A stretch of DNA of 64,000 nucleotides, taken from assembly GCA_963728495.1 (NCBI GenBank), contig CAVSKI010000002.1:7417-71416 (forward strand), in the 5' to 3' direction. Positions 35,041-43,279 of the stretch are shown in pieces (the stretch's first letter is position 1; each line of letters begins with the position of its first letter). Below the pieces are notes generated by a model. The model saw only the letters and a program-made list of their open reading frames with translations. It was not told the DNA's origin and did no database searches. The position numbers and the translations under genes are program-made. Source of the DNA: JACVRW01 sp963728495. Its GTDB lineage: Bacteria; Actinomycetota; Thermoleophilia; Solirubrobacterales; Thermoleophilaceae.

Positions 35041-35964
35041 ATGCCCAGCGTCGACATGACCGAGGGTGAATTCCGTGACCTATTCAAAGCGGTCTCCACC
35101 TGGGGCCGTTGGGATGGCGACCGAGGCGCACTGAACCATCTGACGCCCGCCCGGACCGCTGCCGCGGCTCGACTCGTTCGCAGCGGAGCTACGGTCACCC
35201 TCAGTCAGGTTCTCAAGACCGTGGCGCGAATCGATGTGCCCGCGCCCGCCGAACACCACATGACCATGCTGACCGACGTCGACATCGGATCGGGGTCCGT
35301 GCGCTTCGCCAAGGACTATGTCGGCGTCGACTATCACAACGACGGGCACACGCACATCGACGCGTTCAGCCACGTCGCCTACGACGGTCGCCTGTACGGC
35401 GGCAAGTCCGACAAGACCGTGACCTCGGACGGAGCCAGGACCGGTTCCATCGAACTCCTCAAGGACGGCCTCGTGGGGCGCGGCGTGCTGCTCGACGTAC
35501 CGCGATTGCGGGGTGTTCCCTGGATCGAGCCGGGCGATCACGTGTTCCGCGAAGATCTGGAGGCGGCGGAGGATGCCCAGGGCGTGAGGGTGGGGACGGG
35601 CGACATCCTCCTCGTCCGCACCGGTCACACGCGGCGCCAGGCGGAGCGCGAGCCGTGGGACACCGGCAAGGCGAAGGCCGGGCTACACCCCACGGTCGTG
35701 ACCTTCCTGGCGGAGCGCTGCGTCGCCGTTCTCGGTTCGGACGGCAACAACGACACCGCCCCGAGCACTACCGAGGGGATCGGGTTCCCTATCCACGTCT
35801 TGGCGATCAACGCGATGGGCATCCACCTGCTCGACTACCTGCAGTTCGAGGATCTGGCCCAGCAGTGTGAGGAGGCCGGCCGCTGGGAGTTTCTCTTCGC
35901 CGCCGCCCCGCTGCGAATTGCAGGCGGTACCGGATCGCCGCTAAACCCCACCGCGATCTTCTGA
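35041..35964 (+). CDS. Cyclase/kynurenine-formamidase-fold metal hydrolase
   Basis: 307 residues of the cyclase family (PF04199-like). The metal motif is DYHNDGHTHIDAFSHVAYDG (about residues 97-116), corresponding to the HxGTHxDxxxH signature with Gly-Thr spacing slightly altered. A second ligand region is VLGSDGNNDTAPS, and a late HVLAINAMGIHLLDY strand is conserved. Members open or close amide/lactone rings or remove formyl groups. The ATG appears to lie 8 nt after a -10-like hexamer (leaderless). DUF389 follows after 1 bp and is probably co-transcribed. Confidence 0.87.
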   Translation: MPSVDMTEGEFRDLFKAVSTWGRWDGDRGALNHLTPARTAAAARLVRSGATVTLSQVLKTVARIDVPAPAEHHMTMLTDVDIGSGSVRFAKDYVGVDYHNDGHTHIDAFSHVAYDGRLYGGKSDKTVTSDGARTGSIELLKDGLVGRGVLLDVPRLRGVPWIEPGDHVFREDLEAAEDAQGVRVGTGDILLVRTGHTRRQAEREPWDTGKAKAGLHPTVVTFLAERCVAVLGSDGNNDTAPSTTEGIGFPIHVLAINAMGIHLLDYLQFEDLAQQCEEAGRWEFLFAAAPLRIAGGTGSPLNPTAIF

Positions 35965-35965
35965 G

Positions 35966-36895
35966 ATGCTGCACCTCAGGGTCTACGGTCCTGCCGACTC
36001 ACTTACCGAGGTGGGGGAGGGACTCGAGGACCATGGAGCGGCGCGGAGGGTTGCGTTTGCCCAGGGCGTGCCCGCCGGGCAGCTCCTACTGACCGCAGAG
36101 GTTCATCCAGACTCGGCCGACGCGGTCCTGGAGTACCTGCTGAGTGCCGGGCTGGAGCGAGAGGACATCGCGCTCGCCCGGTTCGACGAGGTCGGGCCGG
36201 TCGCCGCCGGCCACCCGGCGGCGAGCTTGATCTGGGCAGACGTGCTCGGGCAAGCCAGGACCAACGCTCGGCCGGTCGCGCGCTATCTCGTCTTCATGAT
36301 GGCGGCCGGCGTGATCGCGGGGTTTGGCGTGATTGAGGTCAACTCAATCCTGATCGTCGGCGCGATGGCGGTGAGCCCCGACCTGCTGCCGCTGACCGCC
36401 GCCTGCGTCGGCCTTGTGAGTCGCCGCGCCCGCCTCGCCGGGCACGCGCTCGCAACTCTCCTCGTCGGGCTCGCCGCGACCGGGCTGATGGCGACGCTAG
36501 TCACCCTCCTGCTCGATCTCTTCGATCGTTTTCCGGACGACTTCAAGGTCGGCGAGTCGGCGCTCTCCGGCCTCACGACCGTCAACGCCTCGACCGTCGG
36601 GGTGGCCCTTGCCGCCGGCGTTGCGGGCATCCTCGCGATCGAGACGCGCGCCAGCTCAGCCGTGGGCGTGGGCATCTCCATCACCACGATCCCGGCCGCC
36701 GCCTACCTCGGTGTGGCCGTCGCCCTCGGGGAGCCGAGCAAGGCGTGGGGCGCCCTGGCCGTTCTCGGAGTCAACGTCGTCATGTTGCTGGTGGGCGGAA
36801 CGCTGACGCTCATCGTCCAACGCCGGCTCGCGCGGTCCGACCGCGTCGGTTCGCTGCCCGTTCGAGGCTGGGAATGGCTAAGGAGCGCCAGGTGA
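35966..36895 (+). CDS. DUF389 family membrane protein
   Basis: 309 residues. An N-terminal soluble domain of about 95 residues (ferredoxin-like, VYGPADSLTEV...LAVDEV-type pattern) precedes the DUF389 membrane domain. The domain is recognisable by NSILIVGAMAVSPDLLPLTA, the LSGLTTVNASTVGVALAAGVAG helix and the ITTIPAAAYLGVAVALGE segment. About six to seven transmembrane helices. Function unknown. One bp separates it from the cyclase gene, so both probably depend on box 3. Confidence 0.87.
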   Translation: MLHLRVYGPADSLTEVGEGLEDHGAARRVAFAQGVPAGQLLLTAEVHPDSADAVLEYLLSAGLEREDIALARFDEVGPVAAGHPAASLIWADVLGQARTNARPVARYLVFMMAAGVIAGFGVIEVNSILIVGAMAVSPDLLPLTAACVGLVSRRARLAGHALATLLVGLAATGLMATLVTLLLDLFDRFPDDFKVGESALSGLTTVNASTVGVALAAGVAGILAIETRASSAVGVGISITTIPAAAYLGVAVALGEPSKAWGALAVLGVNVVMLLVGGTLTLIVQRRLARSDRVGSLPVRGWEWLRSAR

Positions 36896-36955
36896 CTCAA
36901 CAACCCGCTGTGGGTGCCGCCTCGCCAGATCCGACGTCCCTCCCAGCCCGATGGT

Positions 36956-36972
36956 TCACCCGATCAGGGTGA
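36956..36972. promoter_or_regulatory. TCAYCC-N5-GGRTGA box 4
   Basis: TCACCCGATCAGGGTGA in the 203 bp gap before the SHOCT-tailed membrane protein. A weak -10-like TCCAAT (36995-37000) begins after 22 bp. The rest of the gap, to 37098, would be a leader of about 90 nt with a short ATG-started frame (37050-37103) of doubtful meaning. Confidence 0.72.
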
Positions 36973-37098
36973 GGACCCCGAACGCCGAGACTGTTCCAAT
37001 GCTCGAGGTGGCGTACTCTCATCGACTCTGGTGCCGAGGTTGGCTCTAATGCGAGATCCGGCCTTACTTGTCAAACGTTCCCGAGTTTGGGTGGGCGG

Positions 37099-38433
37099 GT
37101 GAGTTCGCGCGAGGTGGGCGAGAGGACGGGCCGTCGGGCGCTGCCGATCATCCTGATCCTGCTGGCGACGGTGATTGGTGTGACGTCTGTGTTCGCGTTG
37201 TGGGCCAAGCGCCAGCTGCTGGAGACTGAGACTTGGAGCACGACCAGTGAGCAGCTGATTCAGCACCCCGACGTTCAGGCCGCGCTTTCCACGTTCATCG
37301 TCACCGCGATTTACGACAACGTCGACGTGGAAGCGGAGCTCGCCGGCCGCCTTCCCCCGCGGCTGGCGCCGCTTGCCGGTCCGGTCGCGGGCGCGCTTCG
37401 CACTGGCGCCGACGACGTGGCCACGAAGGCACTCGAGCAGCCAAGGGTGCAGCAGCTCTGGGTGGAGGCAAATGCGGTGGCGCAGAGCAAGTTGATCGCC
37501 CTGATTGAGGATGAGGGTGAGTTCGTGTCCACGTCTGGTGGTGTGGTGACGCTTGATCTCAAGTCGTTGCTGGAGTCGGTGACGGCGCAGCTGGGGCTGG
37601 GGGGGAAGCTGGTGGCCAAGCTGCCGCCGCAGGCGACCTCGGTCGAGATCATGAGGTCGAGCGAGCTCGGTGCTGTCCAGACGGGCGTCAACCTTTTGCG
37701 CAAGGTGGGCTATGTCTTGACCGCGCTGGTGCTGCTCCTCTACGCGGCGGCGATCTTGCTCGCGGGCGATCGTCGCCGTACGACGTTGCGTAGCGTCGGG
37801 TTTTCCTTCATTTTCGTCGGCATCGTTGTGCTGTTCGCGCGCGGGGCGGCGGCCAATCTGGTTGTCGATTCGCTTAGCGAGGCGGCCTCGTCGGACGCGG
37901 CGGTTAGCGCCGTGTTCGATATCGGCACGTCGTTGTTGCTGGAGACCGCGCAGTCGATCGTGGCGTACGGGATCGTGATCGTGCTTGCCGCGTGGCTGGC
38001 CGGCCCGACCCGCTGGGCGATCTCGATCCGGCATGCGCTGACGCCCTATTTGCGTCAGCCGGGCTACGCCTACGGCGGGCTCGCGGTGCTGTTGGTGTTG
38101 GTGTTCTGGTGGGATCCCGTGATCGCTACGCACAGGCTCGTCCCGTCGCTGTTGCTGATCGCGTTCGCCGTGCTCGGGACCGAGCTGTTGCGCCGCCAGG
38201 TGATCCGCGAGTTCCCCGACCACGTCACCCCCGGCTCGCCGGGCGGCGCCGCGCAGGGGATCGCCGATCGGATCCGCGGGCCGCGCGTGGCGACCGCCGG
38301 GGCGCCCTCCGCGGCGGCGGGCGCCGACCCGCGCGTCGGCGAGATCGAGCGCCTGGCCGGGCTCCGCGACTCGGGCGCCCTCACCGACGACGAGTTCGCC
38401 GCGGAGAAGGCGCGCATCCTCGGATCCGGGTAG
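37099..38433 (+). CDS. Membrane protein with C-terminal SHOCT domain
   Basis: 444 residues from GTG 37099 (TTG 37087 also in frame). One N-terminal helix (15-36) is followed by an extracytoplasmic domain of about 160 residues, then several further helices between residues 205 and 375, and a soluble tail that ends in a SHOCT motif (IERLAGLRDSGALTDDEFAAEKARILGS). SHOCT is a short oligomerisation domain often found at protein ends. The same motif closes the small protein at 47106. The upstream region carries box 4. Function unknown. Confidence 0.78.
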   Translation: MSSREVGERTGRRALPIILILLATVIGVTSVFALWAKRQLLETETWSTTSEQLIQHPDVQAALSTFIVTAIYDNVDVEAELAGRLPPRLAPLAGPVAGALRTGADDVATKALEQPRVQQLWVEANAVAQSKLIALIEDEGEFVSTSGGVVTLDLKSLLESVTAQLGLGGKLVAKLPPQATSVEIMRSSELGAVQTGVNLLRKVGYVLTALVLLLYAAAILLAGDRRRTTLRSVGFSFIFVGIVVLFARGAAANLVVDSLSEAASSDAAVSAVFDIGTSLLLETAQSIVAYGIVIVLAAWLAGPTRWAISIRHALTPYLRQPGYAYGGLAVLLVLVFWWDPVIATHRLVPSLLLIAFAVLGTELLRRQVIREFPDHVTPGSPGGAAQGIADRIRGPRVATAGAPSAAAGADPRVGEIERLAGLRDSGALTDDEFAAEKARILGSG

Positions 38434-38613
38434 GGCGGTCGTCTGTGCGCAGGAGCCTTGGGGTCGAGATGACGGTGCCGATGAAGGAGGCCGAGTTTCA
38501 CGGGCCGGATCGACTGGGGGTGCCGGCGAAGCGGCTCGACGACGGCTCGCCCGCTCAGCGGTCAGCTGGGGGGCACCGGTAGACGGACGATTGGGATCGG
38601 AGGACGTGCTCCC

Positions 38614-39882
38614 TTGAGCAAGACCTTCACGCGCGACCGGCGGTTCTGGAGGACCACCGGCTGGGCCGCCGTGTTCGGCCTGGTCATGGGCGGCGTGGGC
38701 ATCCTCTGGCTGCTTGTCGTCGAAGATCTGCCGCAGCAGTTGTGGGGGGACCCGGCGAACAACGACTTCGCGGGCGGACGGTGGTGGTGGATCCCTCTGG
38801 CGACGGTCTTCGGGCTGCTCGTCGGTCTTTTGCGCCGGTGGCTGACAAGCGCTCATCAGCCTGACCTGTTCGCCGAGATCGGCGAAGCGCACGTCGATCA
38901 CAGGGTTGTACCGGCGTCGGTCGGCGTATCGGCGGTGTCCCTGATGGGTGGTGCCAGCCTCGGGCCGGAGGGCGGCCTCGGGTTGCTCGGTGGTGGCCTC
39001 GGGGACTGGGCCTCCCAGCGCACCGGAGCCGACTCCGAGACCAGGCGAGCGAACACGCTCACGGGGATGGCGGGAGCTTTCGGCGGGCTGTTTACCGCAC
39101 CCCTGCTCGGTCCCCTGATGATCTCCGAGATCACGCGCCCAGGCGACCGCCCCATCGCGCGCCTTATCCCCATGGTTGTGGCCTCGACGCTCGGCTTCGC
39201 GGTCCTCTACCCCGTTATCGGGAGCACCTTCCTCAGCATCTACCACCTGCCGGCCTACGACCTGAAGGTCTGGCACATGTTCGTGGCGGTGGGCGTAGGC
39301 GTGATGAGCGCCGTCGTGGCGGTCCTCACCGGCGTCACGATGAAGCTGTTCACGCGGCTTGCCGAACGGGCGGAGGCGAACCCGGTGGTCCTGGCCACTG
39401 CGGGCGGCCTCGTGGTCGGCCTGCTGGCCTACCTGCTTCCGCTCACACTTTTCTCCGGCTCCGCCAAACTGGAGGTCATCGTCGACCAGGGGCCGGCCCT
39501 GGGCGTCGGCATGCTGATAGCGGCAGTCTTGGCGAAGATGATCACGTTCGCCGTCAGCCTCTCGACCGGTTTCATCGGGGGGACGGTGTTTCCGATGCTC
39601 TTCATCGGCGGCGCCGCGGGTATGGCGCTCCACGCGATCATCCCCGGGATTCCGGCCGGGCTCGCGGTCCCGGCGGCCATGGCCGCCGTGCCCGGCGCCG
39701 CGGTGGCGATCCCCTTTAGCCTGATCGCAATCGTCGCGTTCGCCGTCACCGTCGGCCCGTCGGAGGTCGCCCCGATTGGGATCGCGGTCTTGACCTCCTA
39801 CCTTCTCGTCGTGGGGACCGGCCTGGCTGGTGAATCCCAAGCCCATGACGACGAACGGGCGACGACCGACCGCCGCGACTGA
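38614..39882 (+). CDS. ClC family chloride channel/transporter
   Basis: 422 residues from TTG 38614, with GGAGGA 10 bp upstream. It has the ClC architecture: GGASLGPEGGLGLLGGGLG (the GxEGP-type filter with the gating Glu, about residue 118), TGMAGAFGGLFTAPLLG, and the second filter region STGFIGGTVFPMLFIGGAAG. ClC proteins are Cl- channels or Cl-/H+ exchangers; in enterobacteria an exchanger supports glutamate-dependent acid resistance, relevant because glutamate decarboxylase is 1.4 kb away. The preceding gap (38434-38613) has a 37-codon ATG frame at 38469 that was not considered a gene. Confidence 0.9.
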   Translation: MSKTFTRDRRFWRTTGWAAVFGLVMGGVGILWLLVVEDLPQQLWGDPANNDFAGGRWWWIPLATVFGLLVGLLRRWLTSAHQPDLFAEIGEAHVDHRVVPASVGVSAVSLMGGASLGPEGGLGLLGGGLGDWASQRTGADSETRRANTLTGMAGAFGGLFTAPLLGPLMISEITRPGDRPIARLIPMVVASTLGFAVLYPVIGSTFLSIYHLPAYDLKVWHMFVAVGVGVMSAVVAVLTGVTMKLFTRLAERAEANPVVLATAGGLVVGLLAYLLPLTLFSGSAKLEVIVDQGPALGVGMLIAAVLAKMITFAVSLSTGFIGGTVFPMLFIGGAAGMALHAIIPGIPAGLAVPAAMAAVPGAAVAIPFSLIAIVAFAVTVGPSEVAPIGIAVLTSYLLVVGTGLAGESQAHDDERATTDRRD

Positions 39883-39888
39883 CCTCGT

Positions 39889-40527
39889 CTAGCCGGCCAG
39901 GCTGCTGACGGTGATCCCCATGAAGAACACGATCACGACCTCGCTGACGATCCACGAGTTCGAGCTCATCCAGTCGCGAACCCGCGGAAGGAACTGCTTC
40001 GCTCGCACACCCATCAGGACCACGAGAATCACCGGGAGAGCCAGTAGCAGCAGGGTGAGTCCGATGAACGGGAGGCAGTGCAACCAGGGGTCGCCTTCGC
40101 GCGAGAGGTGGGTACCCACCGTTATGGAGGTGAGGAGGTCGGAGGGAAGAAACCCGAGTAGCAGGAACCCGAGCTTCAGGGCGAGGCTCGGGGTCGCGCT
40201 CTGCAGCTTTCCCATCCACTTCGGGGGCTCGGACTTCTTCCTGCTGTGGAAGACGTACAGCGCCAATACCAGGAGCAGCCCGAGCAGCACGGCGTCGATC
40301 ACGTGGCCCGTGGTGCCACTGGCCGAGGAGCTGTCGCCTCCCTTCGCGGCCCTCGTCAGGAAATAGGCGGTGCTGACGACGAGCGTGATGCTGCACAAGG
40401 CGCCGGCAAGGAACGCGGCCGAGTTGCGCCGCCAATCGAGGCTCGTGGCGAGAAAGACGGCGCTGATGATCTGCGGGCCGGCGATCATCACGAACGCCAG
40501 GGGCAGGACCGACAGGAGAGTCCTCAC
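39889..40527 (-). CDS. GAP/Sap family membrane protein
   Basis: 212 residues, six predicted helices, resembling the GAP (Sap, sulfolipid-1-addressing) family of actinobacteria: PLAFVMIAGPQIISAVFLAT at helix 1, a charged cytoplasmic loop (HSRKKSEPPKWMGKL), FLLLGFLPSDLLTSITVG, and FIGLTLLLLALPVILVVLMG. In mycobacteria a Sap protein takes part in lipid export; the substrate here is unknown. Convergent with ClC (6 bp gap), divergent from the YrhK-like gene across box 5. Confidence 0.8.
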   Translation of the reverse strand: MRTLLSVLPLAFVMIAGPQIISAVFLATSLDWRRNSAAFLAGALCSITLVVSTAYFLTRAAKGGDSSSASGTTGHVIDAVLLGLLLVLALYVFHSRKKSEPPKWMGKLQSATPSLALKLGFLLLGFLPSDLLTSITVGTHLSREGDPWLHCLPFIGLTLLLLALPVILVVLMGVRAKQFLPRVRDWMSSNSWIVSEVVIVFFMGITVSSLAG

Positions 40528-40533
40528 CGAAGA

Positions 40534-40550
40534 TCATCCTTATGGGGCGA
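40534..40550. promoter_or_regulatory. TCAYCC-N5-GGRTGA box 5, degenerate
   Basis: TCATCCTTATGGGGCGA differs from the consensus at one position (C for T in the right arm). It lies between divergent GAP and YrhK-like genes, and a TACGGT -10-like hexamer (40573-40578) starts exactly 22 bp downstream, as with the perfect copies. That spacing is the reason for including it. Confidence 0.6.
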
Positions 40551-40601
40551 TGCCCTCCCCGATGGGCGGACGTACGGTCGGTCGGTGAGCAGGGTGAAAA
40601 C

Positions 40602-41258
40602 TTGATCGGTCACGCGCTTGCCTTCGCCCCGCGGATGGCCGGTCGCGTGGTCTGGGATCGCTGGATCGCCATCGGGTTCGCGGTGGGGTCGCTGTGCTTC
40701 TTCATCGGCCCCTTTCCGGGTTTCGTGAATCTCGTCGGCGCCGGTGCCGACGGAGCGGTGTTCTTCGCCGGATCGATCTTTTTCACGCTGGCCGCCGTGC
40801 TCGAGCTGCGCGAGTCAACACTCAGGCTCGGCCGCTGGGCCGCAGATCCCTCGTGGTGGAGCGCGGCGGTTCAGTTCGTGGGGACCTTGCTGTTCAACCT
40901 CAGCACCTTCGAGGCCATGCAGGACGGGCTCTCCACCGATCAGGACAAGCGGCTGGTGTGGGCGCCCGACCTCTTTGGCTCGGCAGCCTTCCTGATCTCG
41001 GGTGCGCTCGCATACCGCGTGGCCGACAGCGCGCGCCGGCGAGACGCCCGCGGCAGCCGAGAGTGGAAGATGGCCGCCGTGAACCTGACGGGATGCGTGT
41101 TCTTCGGGATCTCCGCCATCGCGTCCTACATCGTGCCGTCGAGCGGCTCGATCCTAGACCTGGCTGCCGCCAACTGGACCACCGCGCTGGGGGCTCTGTG
41201 CTTCCTGGCTGGCTCCCTGATGCTTCTACCGCACACACCCGTCCCAAAGGAGGCTTGA
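40602..41258 (+). CDS. YrhK-domain-like membrane protein
   Basis: About 218 residues from TTG 40602, which has AGGGTGA five bases upstream and lies 23 nt after the -10-like TACGGT; ATG 40635 is the alternative. Six transmembrane helices in two similar halves: the first pair begins WIAIGFAVGSLCFFIGPFPG and continues DGAVFFAGSIFFTLAAVLEL, and the last pair ends WTTALGALCFLAGSLMLLP, the pattern of YrhK-like domains. Function unknown. It precedes glutamate decarboxylase by 1 bp, so the two are almost certainly co-transcribed. Confidence 0.75.
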   Translation: MIGHALAFAPRMAGRVVWDRWIAIGFAVGSLCFFIGPFPGFVNLVGAGADGAVFFAGSIFFTLAAVLELRESTLRLGRWAADPSWWSAAVQFVGTLLFNLSTFEAMQDGLSTDQDKRLVWAPDLFGSAAFLISGALAYRVADSARRRDARGSREWKMAAVNLTGCVFFGISAIASYIVPSSGSILDLAAANWTTALGALCFLAGSLMLLPHTPVPKEA

Positions 41259-41259
41259 C

Positions 41260-42657
41260 ATGCAGGCCGATGACCAGCAGGCCCAGCTACGTGAGCAGAT
41301 CGACGCGGTCGCCGCAAAGTTCGGCAACCGCTTCCTACTCGAGCCGGCGCCCGACGAACACCTGCCCGAGCATGGGATGCCCGCCGTGGAGGCCATGCGC
41401 CTCATCGGCGAGGAGCTGATCCTCGACGGGCTCCCGATGCGGAACCTGGCCACCTTCGTTACCACCTGGATGGAGCCCGAGGCCCAGCGAGTCATCGCCG
41501 AGAACCTGCACAGGAACTTCATCGATCACGCCGAGTATCCGCAGACTGCCGAGATCGAGCAGCGCTGCATCCGAATACTCGCCAACCTCTTCAACGCGCC
41601 GGGGGAGACCACCGGTGCCCGTACGCAGGGCTCGTCCGAGGCCATCATGTTGGGTGCGCTCTCGCTCAAGTGGAATTGGCGGGCCCGGCGGGAGACGGCG
41701 GGTCAGGACTCCACACGGCCCAACCTCGTCTTCGGCGGGGACGTTCACGTGGTGTGGGAGAAGTTCTGCCGCTACTTCGACGTCGAGCCGCGAATCATCC
41801 CCCTCCAGCCCGACAAGTACACGATCGGACCCGAGGACGTGGAGCCACACGTCGACGAGAACACCATCGGCGTAGCCGCCGTGCTCGGAACAACGTTCAC
41901 GGGGCACGCCGATGACATCGTCGGGATCAACGATCTCCTGGTCCGCCTCAAGCACGACAGAGGACTCGACGTGCCGCTTCACGTTGACGGGGCGAGCGGC
42001 GGATTCGTGTGGCCCTTCCTCTATCCACATACGGAGTGGGACTTCCGGCTCGAGCAGGTGCGCTCGATCAACGTCTCGGGTCACAAGTTCGGCCTCGTCT
42101 ACCCGGGGATCGGCTGGCTGGTGTTCAGGGAGAAGAGCGACCTGGCCGAAGACCTGGTTTTCTACGAGAACTACCTGGGCAAGACCGACGCCACCTTCAC
42201 GCTGAACTTCTCCACCGGCTCCGCGATGGTGCTGGCCCAGTACTACAACTTCGTGCGCCTCGGGTTCGGGGGCTATCGCTTCATCATGGAGACGATGATG
42301 GCCAACACCCGCACGCTGGCGAAGCGAATCACTGAGATCGGCGAATTCCGGTTGATCGGTGAGGGGGAGGAGCAGCTCCCGCTGGTGGCATTCCAGCTCG
42401 ACGGGGAACACGACTACGACGAATTCGATATCGCGTCACAGCTGGCGGCGGAGCGGGGCTGGATGGTGCCCGCGTACACGCTTCCGCCCAACGCGGACCA
42501 CGTGAAGATCATGCGCGCGCTCGTCAAGCTCACGCTCGGCCATGGGTTGGCCACCACGCTCGGCGACGACATCGCCCAGGCTTGCGACACGCTCAAGCAG
42601 AAGGGCGGCCTGCACGAGATCGACCGCAAGAGGGTGAAGACGGGAGTGGGTTACTGA
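41260..42657 (+). CDS. gadB: Glutamate decarboxylase
   Basis: 465 residues with an AAAGGAGG ribosome site. A PLP group II decarboxylase: EYPQTAEIEQRCIRILANLF, TTGARTQGSSEAIMLG, the cofactor strand PLHVDGASGGFVWPF, and the PLP lysine in INVSGHKFGLVYPG at residue 276, the same number as in E. coli GadB. It converts glutamate to GABA and CO2, consuming a proton. The 5' neighbour is the YrhK-like gene. No glutamate/GABA antiporter (gadC) is in the window. The stop overlaps the convergent DUF6325 gene by 7 bp. Confidence 0.96.
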   Translation: MQADDQQAQLREQIDAVAAKFGNRFLLEPAPDEHLPEHGMPAVEAMRLIGEELILDGLPMRNLATFVTTWMEPEAQRVIAENLHRNFIDHAEYPQTAEIEQRCIRILANLFNAPGETTGARTQGSSEAIMLGALSLKWNWRARRETAGQDSTRPNLVFGGDVHVVWEKFCRYFDVEPRIIPLQPDKYTIGPEDVEPHVDENTIGVAAVLGTTFTGHADDIVGINDLLVRLKHDRGLDVPLHVDGASGGFVWPFLYPHTEWDFRLEQVRSINVSGHKFGLVYPGIGWLVFREKSDLAEDLVFYENYLGKTDATFTLNFSTGSAMVLAQYYNFVRLGFGGYRFIMETMMANTRTLAKRITEIGEFRLIGEGEEQLPLVAFQLDGEHDYDEFDIASQLAAERGWMVPAYTLPPNADHVKIMRALVKLTLGHGLATTLGDDIAQACDTLKQKGGLHEIDRKRVKTGVGY

Positions 42658-43163
42658 CCGGAGCCGGCCGTGCGGGCGGCGGCGAGCAGGGCCGGGACGT
42701 GCTCCGCCAGACCCGTGGAGTCCACGTGCTCATTTGCCACCAGCGTTCCGCCGGTTCGCGTGACCGCGTCCTCGATGGCGCGGGTCCATCTGTGCTCCAC
42801 CAGCACGGCGACCACCGAGGCGCCGGGCTCGAGCGCGCGTCCGAGCTCACGCAGGCTTTCACCTGGGAGGCCGCTGCCACCGGGATCGAGCGCGCGCTCG
42901 GTGGCTCGGCGCCGCGCGGCCGGTTCGAGCCTGAAGCTGAGAAGGGGGGCCACAATCCCGCCCGCGCCCTCGCCCTGCAGGTCGATCGCCACGAGCTCTC
43001 CAGTGTCGGCATCGGTGGTAACGAAAAGCGCCTCGAGGATCCGCAGAGCCCCTCCGCTCTCGATCCGCTCCAGGGCGCCCAGGAGCTGGCCTTCGAAGTC
43101 GGCGCCCGGTCCGAACCCGTAGGCGAGCAGCTGGGCTGACGGCAGCGGGGAGCGGTCGGTCAC
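42651..43163 (-). CDS. DUF6325-like protein (copy 2)
   Basis: 170 residues from GTG 43163. The longer frame to ATG 43232 would run through regulatory box 6 and adds residues not seen in paralogues. It shares the paralogues' pattern: LLAYGFGPGADFEGQLLGALERIESGGALRILEALFVTTD, a Leu-rich middle, and ASVVAVLVEHRWTRAIEDAV. Function unknown. Box 6 lies 37 bp upstream, with CAGGCT (43178-43173) as a -10-like hexamer 22 bp from the box and 9 nt before the GTG, suggesting a leaderless transcript. Confidence 0.72.
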   Translation of the reverse strand: MTDRSPLPSAQLLAYGFGPGADFEGQLLGALERIESGGALRILEALFVTTDADTGELVAIDLQGEGAGGIVAPLLSFRLEPAARRRATERALDPGGSGLPGESLRELGRALEPGASVVAVLVEHRWTRAIEDAVTRTGGTLVANEHVDSTGLAEHVPALLAAARTAGSGQ

Positions 43164-43200
43164 GATTCGTCCAGCCTGACCGGTGCGCCGCGCTTCAACC

Positions 43201-43217
43201 TCACCCCGAAAGGATGA
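43201..43217. promoter_or_regulatory. TCAYCC-N5-GGRTGA box 6
   Basis: TCACCCCGAAAGGATGA upstream of the reverse-strand DUF6325 copy 2. Gap to the -10-like CAGGCT is 22 bp. The other side faces the 3' end of the LuxR-amidotransferase gene (43280), so regulation must be towards 43163. Confidence 0.78.
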
Positions 43218-43279
43218 AACAACATGCTCCACCTGAAGGATCCACGGTCCGCAATCCTCACCAATTCGGCAGCCGAGGC

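Noticed and set aside
38469..38582. 37-codon ATG frame between the SHOCT and ClC genes
   Set aside because: No clear ribosome site or similarity; too short to support.
36964..39846. 960-codon reverse frame opposite the SHOCT membrane protein and ClC genes
   Set aside because: Low-complexity His/Arg/Asp-rich translation, typical of an antisense frame in high-GC DNA.
41335..42411. 358-codon reverse frame opposite gadB
   Set aside because: Antisense of a highly conserved enzyme; no recognised domain.
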